A stretch of DNA of 37,765 nt from Acidobacteriota bacterium. Its GTDB lineage: Bacteria; Acidobacteriota; Vicinamibacteria; Vicinamibacterales; CAVVIG01. Position numbers and translations under genes: made by a program. Positions 28,301 through 37,500 of the stretch are shown piece by piece. The DNA is taken from the NCBI GenBank assembly GCA_020850715.1, contig JADZED010000026.1, positions 1 to 37,765 on the forward strand, read 5' to 3'. The notes under the pieces were generated by a model. The model did not search any database and had not been told where the DNA came from. It worked only from the letters and a program-made list of their open reading frames with translations. Positions within the stretch are counted from its first letter, which is position 1. The number at the start of each line of letters is the position of its first letter.

Positions 28301-29942
28301 CCATGCCGACGTGCTGGGCGCCCTGGCCAGGGAACATGAAGATCACCGGCCGGAGCCCGCCGTCGGCGGCGCCGGTGAACGTGGCCGACGGATCGAGCGT
28401 CTCGAGCGCGCGGGCGCCCTCGGCCGCGTCGCCGCAGACCAGGATCCGGCGCTGGCGGAACGGGCGGCGGCCCGTGTTCAGCGTGAACGCCGCGTCTGGC
28501 AGCGATTCGTGGCCGCGGGCCCTGAGATGGGCGCCCAGCGCGGCGGTCGCCTGGTCGAGGCCGTCGCCGGTCTCGGCCGAGAGCGTGAGCAGCTGCCACC
28601 GCCTCGACGGGCCGGAGGCTGCCGGCTCCGGCGCCTCCTCGAGAATGACATGGGCGTTGGTGCCGCCGAAGCCGAACGAGCTGACGCCGGCGCGCCGCGG
28701 CACGCCGTCGCGCCGCTTCCACTCGGCGAGCCGGGTGTTGACGACGAACGCGCTGTTGGCGAAATCGATGTCGGGGTTGGGACGCGTGTAGTGAAGGCTC
28801 GGAGGGATCTCGCGATGGTGCAGCGCGAGCGTGGCCTTGATGAACGCCGCCACGCCGGCCGCCGCGTCGAGATGGCCGATGTTCGACTTGACCGATCCGA
28901 GCGCGCAGTACTGCCGCATCCGGTCGGCCGGGAAGACGTGCTTGAGCGCCTGCATCTCGATCGAGTCGCCGAGCGAGGTCGCGGTGCCGTGCGTTTCGAC
29001 GTAGCTGACCGTCTCCGGCTCGACGTCGGCGTGCGTCAGCGCGTCGGCGATGACCTCGCGCTGGCCGCCCACGGCGGGCGCCGTGAAGCTCGCCTTCTGG
29101 GAGCCGTCGTTGTTGATGGCCGACCCGCGGATCACGGCATAGATGAAGTCGCCGTCCGCGATCGCCTCGTCGAGCCGCTTCAAGACGACGACGCCGGCGC
29201 CGTTGCTGAACAGCGTACCCTGCGCGTCGGCGTCGAACGGCCGGCAGTGGCCGTCGGGCGACAGAATGCCCGCCGGCTGATAGAGGTAGCCGCATTCCTG
29301 CGGCAGCCTCACCGACGCGCCCCCTGCCAGGGCGAGGTCGCACTCGGCGTTCAGCAGCCCCTGGCACGCCAGGTGGATCGCGACCAGCGAGGTCGAGCAG
29401 GCGGTCTGTACGGGACAGCTCGGCCCGCGCAGGTCGAGCTTGTAGGACACCCGCGTGGTCAGGAAGGCGATCTCGTTGCCGATGGCGATCGAGAGCGGAT
29501 CGGTCTGGGCGAGCACCGAGGGATCCGAGTACACCAGCGGCAGGTACGAGCTCGAGGTCGCACCGCCGTAGACGCCGATGAGGCCGCGATAGGCTTTCGG
29601 GTCGTAGCCGGCCGACTCCAGCGCCTGCCACGAGCACTCGAGGAAGATGCGCTGCTGCGGATCCATGATCGTCGCCTCGCGCGGGCTGTAGCCGAAGAAG
29701 GCGGCGTCGAACTGATCCGCCCCTTCGAGCACGCCGCGCGCCCGCACGTAGCCGGGCTCGTCCAGCAGGCGCTCCGGCACGCCGGAGGCGAGCAGGCGAT
29801 CGCGCTCGAACACGGTGATCGATTCGATTCCCTCGCGCAGGTTGCGCCAGTACGCGGCGAGGTCCGGCGCGCCGGGAAATCTCCCGGCCATGCCGACGAT
29901 TGCAATCCCGGCGCCGTGCAGGCCGGCTTCGTTCTCAGACAT
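25305..29942 (-). CDS. Type I polyketide synthase, one module: KS-AT-KR-ACP (malonyl-type AT)
   Basis: 1545 residues from the ATG at 29942, with AGGAG six bases upstream; it starts 8 bp after the previous PKS stop. KS, about 10-435: Cys182 (TACSTS), His318 (ETHGTAT), His357 (NIGHLD). AT, about 535-830: FPGQGAQ, Ser629 in GHSIGE, and HAFHS (725-729), the pattern of malonyl-CoA-specific ATs. Residues about 905-1140 are the structural half of the ketoreductase. The catalytic KR is about 1150-1340, with TGGLGDIG (1159-1166), Ser1311, Tyr1324 and Asn1328. ACP: Ser1477 in ELGGDSL. The C-terminal tail after residue 1520 is rich in Arg (RSRGDRRREARTLRQ) and may dock to the next PKS. One round adds a C2 unit and reduces the keto group to a hydroxyl. 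Confidence 0.96.
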   Translation of the reverse strand: MSENEAGLHGAGIAIVGMAGRFPGAPDLAAYWRNLREGIESITVFERDRLLASGVPERLLDEPGYVRARGVLEGADQFDAAFFGYSPREATIMDPQQRIFLECSWQALESAGYDPKAYRGLIGVYGGATSSSYLPLVYSDPSVLAQTDPLSIAIGNEIAFLTTRVSYKLDLRGPSCPVQTACSTSLVAIHLACQGLLNAECDLALAGGASVRLPQECGYLYQPAGILSPDGHCRPFDADAQGTLFSNGAGVVVLKRLDEAIADGDFIYAVIRGSAINNDGSQKASFTAPAVGGQREVIADALTHADVEPETVSYVETHGTATSLGDSIEMQALKHVFPADRMRQYCALGSVKSNIGHLDAAAGVAAFIKATLALHHREIPPSLHYTRPNPDIDFANSAFVVNTRLAEWKRRDGVPRRAGVSSFGFGGTNAHVILEEAPEPAASGPSRRWQLLTLSAETGDGLDQATAALGAHLRARGHESLPDAAFTLNTGRRPFRQRRILVCGDAAEGARALETLDPSATFTGAADGGLRPVIFMFPGQGAQHVGMAADLYQEEPVFREIVDRCASILLEPIGLDLRTLLYPAASDAAAADRLRRTRYAQPALFVVEYALARLFMSWGVRPESCIGHSIGELVAACLADVMSLDDALRLVALRGELMERMPEGAMTAVPLPEDRVRRMLTPSLWLSVVNAPDLCVVSGASGAIDQFEQRLRQDGIQAQRLQTSHAFHSGMMEGAVRPFVEAVSRIRLQEPRLPYISNVTGRWIERAQACDPEYWGRQLREPVLFAAGVAELLKGEPRLFLEIGPSQTLVTLVRQQAAGRVQQVASLPHARQADALSSSRHAITALGRLWLGGADVEWAALYRDQSRRRLPLPTYPFQRQRFWVNPRPRTAQPSSREERSTSKISSIDRWFHTPSWTRTPRPAANLAAHAPTTWLIFKDAQGLGDAVLAALRAAGQRAVEVVAGRAFEARGDGRFSIDPASPGAYKELVDEVADPASPLAVLHLWSLDGGDPQASVASAFAAERALGFDSLLHLAQALEGTAAPSVRIGVVTCGAQEVTGDEPLSPGAAVALGLCRVIPQECPGITCKSIDLGEPQARLHRGGARTAGWLVSELLAEDGDRMIAYRGDHRWVLRFAPLPLPPAAGRPPLLTPGGVYLITGGLGDIGLNMAEYLARTCGARLVLTGRSPLPAREQWDAWCAAHPAADPASARIRRIRAVEASGGQVLVVGADASRRDEMEAAFDQAEARFGPVNGVIHAAGLVVGDAFRPLAETDEDVCARQFAPKIAGLCVLDEVVRARGVAPDFIVLVSSLSSILGGLRFAAYASANAFIDAFAYWRNRTATTRWLTVNWDSWMRAEDEARLGAAAAATTDLVMRGSEGIEAFHRLLAADAGTQIVVSAGDLQARIDQWIGLAAMRGAPRESAPEAAARHPRPNLQTEYRAPADDLERSLAAIWQELLGIDRVGTNDSFFELGGDSLLGIQVIARIKKLLAASVSPVSLYEGPTVALLADVIRNSGAAAQLDGSRSRGDRRREARTLRQLQAAG

Positions 29943-29950
29943 CGCCACTC

Positions 29951-32900
29951 CTAGCGGCGGGCCGCCGCGATCCGCCGCTGTTGATGTTCCTTCTGGCGCC
30001 GCGCCTTCTCGCGCCGCCGCTGGGCGAGTTCGCGATCGTCGTGCGCGGGAGCGCCATCGCCCGCCCCGTCGATGGCCTGGGCGAGGTAGGCGACGGTGAG
30101 TCCTTCGTACAGCTTCGCCACCGGCACCTCGGTGCCGAGCACCTCGTTCATCCGCGTCATGGTGCGGACCGCGAGGAGCGAGTGGCCGCCGAGCTCGAAG
30201 AAGCTGTCGTTCACGCCGACCTGCGCGATCCCGAGCATGTCGCGCCAGATGGCGCAGATGCGGCGCTCGGTCTCCGAGCGCGGCTCGACCAGCGCCGTCG
30301 CGACCTCCGGCCGCTGGTGGCCGGCTTCCGCGCCGGGCGTTGCGCCCGCCTGCGGCTCGTCGGTTGCGTCGCGCTCGCGCATCACCTCCGCCAGCACCTG
30401 GACATCGAACGAAGAGACGGCGATCTGCGCATCGGGCGCGGCGGCCAGGACGCGGGCGAACGCATCCGCGCCGTCGCGGTTGGTGAGGCCCGCCGCGAGC
30501 ATCTGCTGCCGCAGCGTGCTCTCGAGGGCGTCGGGCATCGCCGTCTCGACGGCCATGCCGACCTCCCGCCACGCGCTCCAGTTCACGGCGATGGTCGGCG
30601 TACCGGTGCTCGCCGCGTGGGCGCGCGCGAACGCATCGAGGTAGGCATTGGCGCCGCAGTAGTCGACCTGGCCGACGCCGCCGAGGATCGACGTGAGCGA
30701 TGAGCACAGGACGAAGAAGTCGAGCCGGTGCTCCCGGAAGATCCCGGCGAGCACGCGCGTGCCGTCGACTTTCGGCCCGAGCACCGCGGCTGCCGCTTCG
30801 GGCTTCTTCAACTGGATCATCCCGCCGCCGGCGACGCCCGCCGAGTGGATGATGCCGTCGATGCGGCCGAACCGTGCGCGCGCCTCGTCGACGACCGCGC
30901 GCATCCGCTCTGCGTCGGCGACGTCCGCGTCGCCCGCCATGACCTGCGCGCCCGCCGCTTCCAGCCCGCGCACGGCGGCGATGCGCCGCGACGTCGGGTC
31001 GTCTGATCCACGCCGCGCGAGGTGGGCGTCCCACGTATCGCGCGGGGGCAAGCCCCGTCGTCCGGTGAGCACGAGATTGCAGCGCACCGCGCCCGCCAGA
31101 TGCCCGGCAAGCACCAGCCCGATGCCTCCAAAGCCGCCGGTGATCAGATAGGTGCCGCCGTCGCGCAGCTTCACGGCGCCGTCCGGTCCGGCCGCGCCCA
31201 GCCTGATCGGCTCGTAGGTCTGGACCCAGCGGCGCCCCTGCCTGTACGCGATGGTCGCGTCGGTCGAGGCCGCCGACAGCTCCTGGACGAGATCGGCGCC
31301 AAGACGCGCGGGGTCGGCGAGATCGTCGAATTGCAGGTCGATCGCGCGGCTCGAGATGTTCTGCAGCTCGAGCGGCGCGACGCGCGCGGGCCCGAGCGCC
31401 GTCGCCTTCTCCGGAACGAGCCGCTCCCGGCCGGTCACATCCTGCAGGCCGGCGGTCACCACGCCGAGCTGCAGCTTCGAGCTCATGCCGACCTCGCCGA
31501 GCGCCTGCAGCAGGAACAACAGGCTGTAGAAACCGCGCGCCTGCAGCGCCGGTGCGGCGTCGGCCGGGGTGCCATCGACGCCCCACAGGTGGACGATCGT
31601 CGCCGGACGCGGCGACTGCCGGTGCAGCTCGCGGATCAGCCTGACGTAGTCGGCCGCCGCGGCCGCATCGATCGCGTAGTCGCTCCCTGCATGCGCGAAG
31701 CCGTCGGCCGCGCGGACCGTCCAGACCGTCCGTCCCTCGGCGCGGAGCCGTGCGGCCATGGCATCGCCGACGCCGCCGCGATCGGCAAAGACCAGCCACC
31801 CGCCGGACCCCTCCTCGCGCGCCTGCCTCGGTCGCGTCGTCCGCTTCCACGACGGGACGAAGAACCAGTCGGCGAGGTCGTCCTGCTGGCCGACCGAACC
31901 GGCCCGTCGCGCGGCGGCGAGGTTGACCTTGTCGGGCTCGATCCAGTGGCGCGTGCGCTCGAACGGATAGGTGGGCAGCGGCACGCGGCGGCGTTCCTCG
32001 GCCGCCGAGAAGCGGTCCCAGTCGATCGCGGCGCCGAAGGTCCACAGCCGGCCCAGCGCGCCCAGCACGACGGCCGTGTCCGCGGCGTCTTCCTGCGGAT
32101 GGCGGAGCGAAGCGACGATCAGGTGATCGTCCTGCGATCGGCTCTGCTGCCTGACGAAGGTACTGAGCGTGTTGCCCGGCCCGACCTCGACGAACGCGGT
32201 GCCCCGATCGCGCGAGAGCACCGAGACGGCGTCGGCGAAACGGACTGTCTCGCGGATGTGCCGGCCCCAGTAGGCCGGATCGGTCACGAGCGCCTCGGTG
32301 GCCCAGTCGCCGGTGACGTTCGACAGATACGGGATGGCCGGCGCGCGCAGGTCGACGGCCCGCACGATCTCGACGAACCGCTCGACGGCGGCGTCCATCA
32401 TCCCGGAATGGAACGCGTGCGAGGTCCGGAGCCGCCGCCCCTCGACGCCGATCTCGATCAGGCGGCGCTCGAGATCGTCCACCGCGTCATGACGGCCGGC
32501 GATCACCGAGAGCGACGGGCTGTTGGAGGCGGCCAGCCACAGGCCGTCGCGCAGCAGTTCGCGCGCCCGATCGGCCCCGAGCGGTACCGCGAGCATCGCG
32601 CCCTCGGGCATGCTCTCCATCAGACGGCCGCGCGCCGCGACCAGGCGCAGCGCGTCGGGCAGCGACATGACGCCCGAGACGCACGCCGCGACCAGCTCGC
32701 CGATGCTGTGTCCGACCATCGCCGCGGGCCGGATCCCCCAATCCATCCACAACCGCGCCAGCGCCAGTTCGACCGTGAAGACCGCCGCCTGGGTCACCAC
32801 GGTGCGCGTGAGCCGCCCGGTCGCGGCCGCCCGCCCATCCGGATCCGGGTACAGCACGCTGCGGAGATCGAACCCGAGGGGCTCGTGCAGCGCCGAGGCG

Positions 32901-34597
32901 CACTCGTCGACCGCCGCGCGGAAAACCGGCTCGGTGTCGTACAGCCCGCGCGCCATGTCGACGTACTGCGATCCCTGGCCCGGGAACAGGAAGACCACCC
33001 GGCCGTCGCGCAGATCGGCCTGGCCGGTGCTGATCCACCGCGACGGGCCGCCGTGGAGCGCCTCGACCGCCTCTTCGCAGGTGCGGCAGACGATCGCGCG
33101 CCGGTGAGCGAACTGTTTGCGGCCGAGCTGGAGGCCAAAGGCGACGTCGGCCGGGGCGATCCGCGTTTCGCGCGACAGGTGCGCCGCCAGCCGGCGGCTC
33201 GCGGCCTCGAGCGCCGCGGGCGTCCGCGCGGAGAGCACGAGCAACTGGTGCGGCCGCACCGGCCCGCTGGAGGGCGGCGCCGGCGCCTCTTCGATGACGA
33301 GGTGGGCGTTGGTGCCGCCGAATCCGAAGCTGCTGACGCCGGCCCGGCGCGGCCGCCCGTTCGCTCGCGTCCACTCGCGCAGCACGGTGTTGATGTAGAA
33401 CGGCGTGTCCTCGATCGCGATCTTCGGATTGAGCCGCTCGAAGTTGATGGTCGGCGGGAGCTGCCGGTGCTGCAGCGCGAGCACGGTCTTGATGAGGCTG
33501 CTGACGCCGGCCGCCGCGTCGAGGTGCCCGACGTTCGGTTTCACCGACCCGATGCCGCAGTAGCCCCGGCGCGCGGTCCTCGCGCCGAACGCCCGCGTGA
33601 GCGCCGCCAGCTCGATCGGATCGCCCAGCTCGGTGCCGGTGCCGTGCGCCTCGACGTAGTCGATCTCGTCGGCCGGGATCCGCGCCTCGTCCAGCGCCCG
33701 CGCGATGACCTCCGCCTGCCCGGCGACGCTGGGCGCGGTGAACCCCACCTTGTGCGCGCCGTCGTTGTTCGAGGCGGAGCTCTTGATCACCGCGTAGACG
33801 TAGTCGCCGTCCCGCCGCGCGTCCTCGAGGCGCTTGAGAACGACCACGCCGACGCCGCTGCTGAAGACGGTGCCGCGGGCGTTCGCGTCGAAGGCCCGCA
33901 CCCGGCCGTCGGGCGCCTCCATGCCGCCTTCCTCGTAGACATAGCCCACGCGGTGCGGCACTTTCACGGCAACCCCGCCCGCCAGGACCACGTCGCATTC
34001 GCGCGACAGCAGCGTCTGGCGCGCCAGGTGCACGGCGGTGAGCGAGGTCGAACAGGCCGATTGGATGAAGTAGGCCGGTCCGTTCAGGTTCAACCGATAG
34101 GCGGCGCGCGTCACCATGTAGTCGGGAACGCTGCCGAAGATGAGCTGGCGGACCCCCATGCTCTTGAGGAGCTTCGCCGAACGCAGCACGTTGTTGAGCA
34201 GGTAGTTGCACCAGCTCGATCCCGCGATCAGGCCAATCACGCCCGGGAAACGCTCGGCATCGCAGCCGGCGTCCTCCAGCGCCTCCCACGCGCACTCGAG
34301 GAAGATCCGGTGCTGCGGATCGATCGTCTCGGCTTCGCGCGGATTGATCCCGAAGAACGCGGAATCGAACGCGTCCAGATCGTCGAGCACGAAGCCGGCC
34401 CGCACGTGCCGCGGATGCCGCAGCTTCAGCGAGATCCCCTCGCTGACCATGTCGTCGTCGGTGAACTCGGTGCGCGACTCGACGCCGTCGCGGATGTTCT
34501 CCCAGAACTCCGCGATGTTGCGCGCGCCAGGGAAACGCCCGCTCATTCCGATGATGGCGATATCGGTGGACCCGGTTTCAGCTGGCTGACGGCTCAT
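29951..34597 (-). CDS. Type I polyketide synthase, one module: KS-AT-KR-ACP (malonyl-type AT)
   Basis: 1548 residues from the ATG at 34597, which has GAGAGGAGAA upstream and lies 20 bp inside the preceding PKS gene; an in-frame ATG at 34618 is less likely. KS: Cys182 (SACSTS), His318 (EAHGTGT), His358 (NVGHLD). In the usual SPDGHCRAFD region it reads APDGRVRAFD, and the dimer-loop region is unusually long (LNNVLRSAKLLKSMGVRQLIFGS). AT: FPGQGSQ, Ser631 in GHSIGE, HAFHS (727-731), hence malonyl-type. KR: TGGFGGIG (1153-1160), Ser1300, Tyr1313, Asn1317. ACP: Ser1473 in ELGGHSL. The last 30 residues are a strongly basic helix (RELAQRRREKARRQKEHQQRR), probably a docking element. It acts before the module encoded at 25305-29942. 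Confidence 0.96.
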   Translation of the reverse strand: MSRQPAETGSTDIAIIGMSGRFPGARNIAEFWENIRDGVESRTEFTDDDMVSEGISLKLRHPRHVRAGFVLDDLDAFDSAFFGINPREAETIDPQHRIFLECAWEALEDAGCDAERFPGVIGLIAGSSWCNYLLNNVLRSAKLLKSMGVRQLIFGSVPDYMVTRAAYRLNLNGPAYFIQSACSTSLTAVHLARQTLLSRECDVVLAGGVAVKVPHRVGYVYEEGGMEAPDGRVRAFDANARGTVFSSGVGVVVLKRLEDARRDGDYVYAVIKSSASNNDGAHKVGFTAPSVAGQAEVIARALDEARIPADEIDYVEAHGTGTELGDPIELAALTRAFGARTARRGYCGIGSVKPNVGHLDAAAGVSSLIKTVLALQHRQLPPTINFERLNPKIAIEDTPFYINTVLREWTRANGRPRRAGVSSFGFGGTNAHLVIEEAPAPPSSGPVRPHQLLVLSARTPAALEAASRRLAAHLSRETRIAPADVAFGLQLGRKQFAHRRAIVCRTCEEAVEALHGGPSRWISTGQADLRDGRVVFLFPGQGSQYVDMARGLYDTEPVFRAAVDECASALHEPLGFDLRSVLYPDPDGRAAATGRLTRTVVTQAAVFTVELALARLWMDWGIRPAAMVGHSIGELVAACVSGVMSLPDALRLVAARGRLMESMPEGAMLAVPLGADRARELLRDGLWLAASNSPSLSVIAGRHDAVDDLERRLIEIGVEGRRLRTSHAFHSGMMDAAVERFVEIVRAVDLRAPAIPYLSNVTGDWATEALVTDPAYWGRHIRETVRFADAVSVLSRDRGTAFVEVGPGNTLSTFVRQQSRSQDDHLIVASLRHPQEDAADTAVVLGALGRLWTFGAAIDWDRFSAAEERRRVPLPTYPFERTRHWIEPDKVNLAAARRAGSVGQQDDLADWFFVPSWKRTTRPRQAREEGSGGWLVFADRGGVGDAMAARLRAEGRTVWTVRAADGFAHAGSDYAIDAAAAADYVRLIRELHRQSPRPATIVHLWGVDGTPADAAPALQARGFYSLLFLLQALGEVGMSSKLQLGVVTAGLQDVTGRERLVPEKATALGPARVAPLELQNISSRAIDLQFDDLADPARLGADLVQELSAASTDATIAYRQGRRWVQTYEPIRLGAAGPDGAVKLRDGGTYLITGGFGGIGLVLAGHLAGAVRCNLVLTGRRGLPPRDTWDAHLARRGSDDPTSRRIAAVRGLEAAGAQVMAGDADVADAERMRAVVDEARARFGRIDGIIHSAGVAGGGMIQLKKPEAAAAVLGPKVDGTRVLAGIFREHRLDFFVLCSSLTSILGGVGQVDYCGANAYLDAFARAHAASTGTPTIAVNWSAWREVGMAVETAMPDALESTLRQQMLAAGLTNRDGADAFARVLAAAPDAQIAVSSFDVQVLAEVMRERDATDEPQAGATPGAEAGHQRPEVATALVEPRSETERRICAIWRDMLGIAQVGVNDSFFELGGHSLLAVRTMTRMNEVLGTEVPVAKLYEGLTVAYLAQAIDGAGDGAPAHDDRELAQRRREKARRQKEHQQRRIAAARR

Positions 34598-37500
34598 GGC
34601 CGCGTTCTCCTCTCGCATCCGAAGTTGCCCGGCGGCGCGATCCGCCGCCCTGGCGCTGACGTCGAGGGCCGGGCCGGCCCGCCTCGACGATCTCCCGTCC
34701 ACGCCGGGGGCCGGCGTGGTTCTCGAACAGTGCCGCGATGGACGAGGGCGTGAGGCCTTCATAGAGACCGGCCACCGGCACGCTGGTGCCGAAGCGGCGG
34801 TTGAGCCGCGCCATCACCTCGACCGCGAGCAGCGAATGGCCGCCGAGATCGAAGAAGCTGTCGTCGACGCCAATCCGATCGATGCCGAGCGCCTCGGCGA
34901 ACGCCGAGCACACCGCGTGCTCCGCCTCGCGCATCGGCGCGACAAACGCGGTGGCGAGCGCGGGGCGCGGGTGCCTGTCGCGGACCTCCGCGGGCGCTTC
35001 CGGCTCCGGCGCGCGCGGCCGCACGGCCAGCGATGTCGCGAACGCCTGCAGATCCTTGGTGCAGACCCCCACCTGCGGCAGGCGCAGACCCAGCACCCGC
35101 AGGAAGGCGTCCTGCCCCTCGGCCGACTCGATGCCTCGCTCGAGCACCTCGTCCCGGCGGCGCGCCAGGTCGGCGGGAACCGCCGTGTCGAGCGCCATGC
35201 CCGCGTCGCGCCAGCTGTCCCAGTCGATCGAGATCACGCGCTCGTCGCCCGCGCACCAGCGCGACTGCGCGAACGCGTCGAGAAACGCGTTGGCGGCGCA
35301 ATAGTCCGCCTGGCCGAAGCCGCCCAGCAACGACGCGAGCGACGAGCAGAGCACGAAGAAGTCGAGCGGCTCCCCGGCCGTCAGCGCGTGCAGCACCAGC
35401 GTGCCCGCGACTTTCGGCGCCAGGACCTCGGCCGCTTCGCCCCGCGTCTTGAGCGCCACGACGCCACCGCCCGCAACGCCGGCCGCGTGGATGACGCCGT
35501 GGAGCGCGCCGAAGCGCGCGCGTGCTCGCTCGAGAACCGCACGCATCGCGTCCGCCGATCCGACGTCGGCCGTCTCGAGCACGACCTCGGCGCCCGCAGA
35601 CTCGAGCGCAAGGACGCGGCGGATGCGCCGGCCGATCCGGTCGTCTCCATGGGCGCGCAGGTATCCGTCCCAGTCCGCGCGCGCCGGCAGCGGCGTTCGT
35701 CCGACGAGGATCAGCCGTGCGCGCACCTCCGCAGCCAGCAGATCCGCGAGGGCGAGGCCGATGCCCCCGAGACCACCCGTGATCAGGTACACCCCCTGCT
35801 CCCGCAACCGCGCGCGACCGGCCGCCGCGTCGGCCTGCACCGTCTCGAACTGCTGAATCCAGCGATGCGCGCCGCGAAGCGCGACGGCGCCGTTCCCCTC
35901 GTTCGAGAGCAGCTCGACCAGCAGGCGATCGACGGCGCGTGAGGCGCGAGCCTCATCCGACGGATCCCAGAGGATGTCGACGTGCGCGCAGCGGAGTCCC
36001 GGCACTTCGGCAGGCAGGACGTGCACCGGGCCCGCGACGGTCGCGCGCCTCGGGTCGGGGCGCTCGTCGCCGGTCACCGCATGCGCGCCGCTGGTCACGA
36101 CCGCGAGCCTGGCGCCGTCGCCGAGCGCCACGAGGCTGAGCGCGCGGCCGAGCAGAAGGAGGCAGTCGAACGATGCGGTGCCTTCGGAGACGGCCGTGCC
36201 AGGCGCCTTGCTGCCGTCTGCCGCAACGCTCCAGCAGTGCACGATGTCGGTCGGCGCACCGCCGGCCGCGTCCAGCTCGCGAAAGAGGCGCTCGTAGTCG
36301 GCCGGCTCGTCGGGCCGGATCGCGTATCGCGCGCCGGCGGCGGCGAAACATTCCCCCTGCTCGACCACGATGACGCGATCGCCAGCCGCGACCAGTCGCG
36401 AGCCGATGCGCTCGCAGAGGCCCGTTCGATCGGCAAACAGGAGCCAGCGGCGGCCCTTCGCGCGTCCGTTGGGCGAACCGGACGCCAGCGGTGCGGCCTG
36501 TTTCCAGTACGGCCGGTAGAACCAGGAGCCCACATCCGATCGCTTCACCGGAGCGGACGCCGGCGCGGCCGCCGACTCGAGCCAATAACGCTGCCGCTGG
36601 AAGGGGTAAGTGGGGAGGGCGACCGTGCGCCGGCGCGCGCCGGCACGGACGGCGCGCCAGTCGAGAACCACGCCCGCGGTCCACAATTGCGCCGCGGCGG
36701 CCGCCCAGCTGGCCTCGGGAACCGCTCCGTCCCAGCAGGCTGCGGCGGCCTCCCCGGCCGGGGCTTCGGCGCGCAGCAGATGCGCGAGCGTATGCCCGGG
36801 TCCCACCTCCAGCCACACCGGAGGCACGGGACTCGCGGCGCGCGCCGCCATCGCCGCCGACAGCCACTGCACCGGCGCGGTCACCTGCATGCCCCAGTAG
36901 CCGGGCGACGGCGCCTCGGTGCAGACCGTGCCGGTCACCGTCGAGATCCACGGCACCTGTGGCGCTGCCACCGACAACCGCGCCGCTGCCGCAGTCAGCG
37001 GGTCGGTCACTGTCGCCATCAGCGGTGAATGGAAAGCTCCGGCCGCGGGCAGACGCTGCGCCGGGAGATCGGCGGCCGCCAGCCGCGCCGCCGCCTGCTC
37101 CAGCGCCGTCACCGGCCCGGCGATCACGCACTGCCGCCCGCTGTTGATCGCGGCGACGACGACTCCCGGCGGCAAGTGTGGCGTCACGGCCGCCGCCGCC
37201 GCTGCCACCGCGAGCATTCCGCCTTCGGACGCTGCCGCCATCAACTCGCCGCGGCGCGCCGCCAGCCTCAGCGCCGACTCGCGCGACAGCACGCCGGACA
37301 CGCACGCGGCCGCAAGCTCGCCCACGCTGTGTCCGATCACGGCCGCCGGCTGCACGCCCCACGCCCGCCATCGCGCCGCGAGCGCCAGTTCCACTGCGAC
37401 CAGCGCCACCTGCGTCCATGCGGTTCCTGCCAGCGCCGCTGCCGACGCCTCCACCTCCGCCTCGTTCGCCGGCGCCAGCACCGACCGGAGGCTTCCTCCC

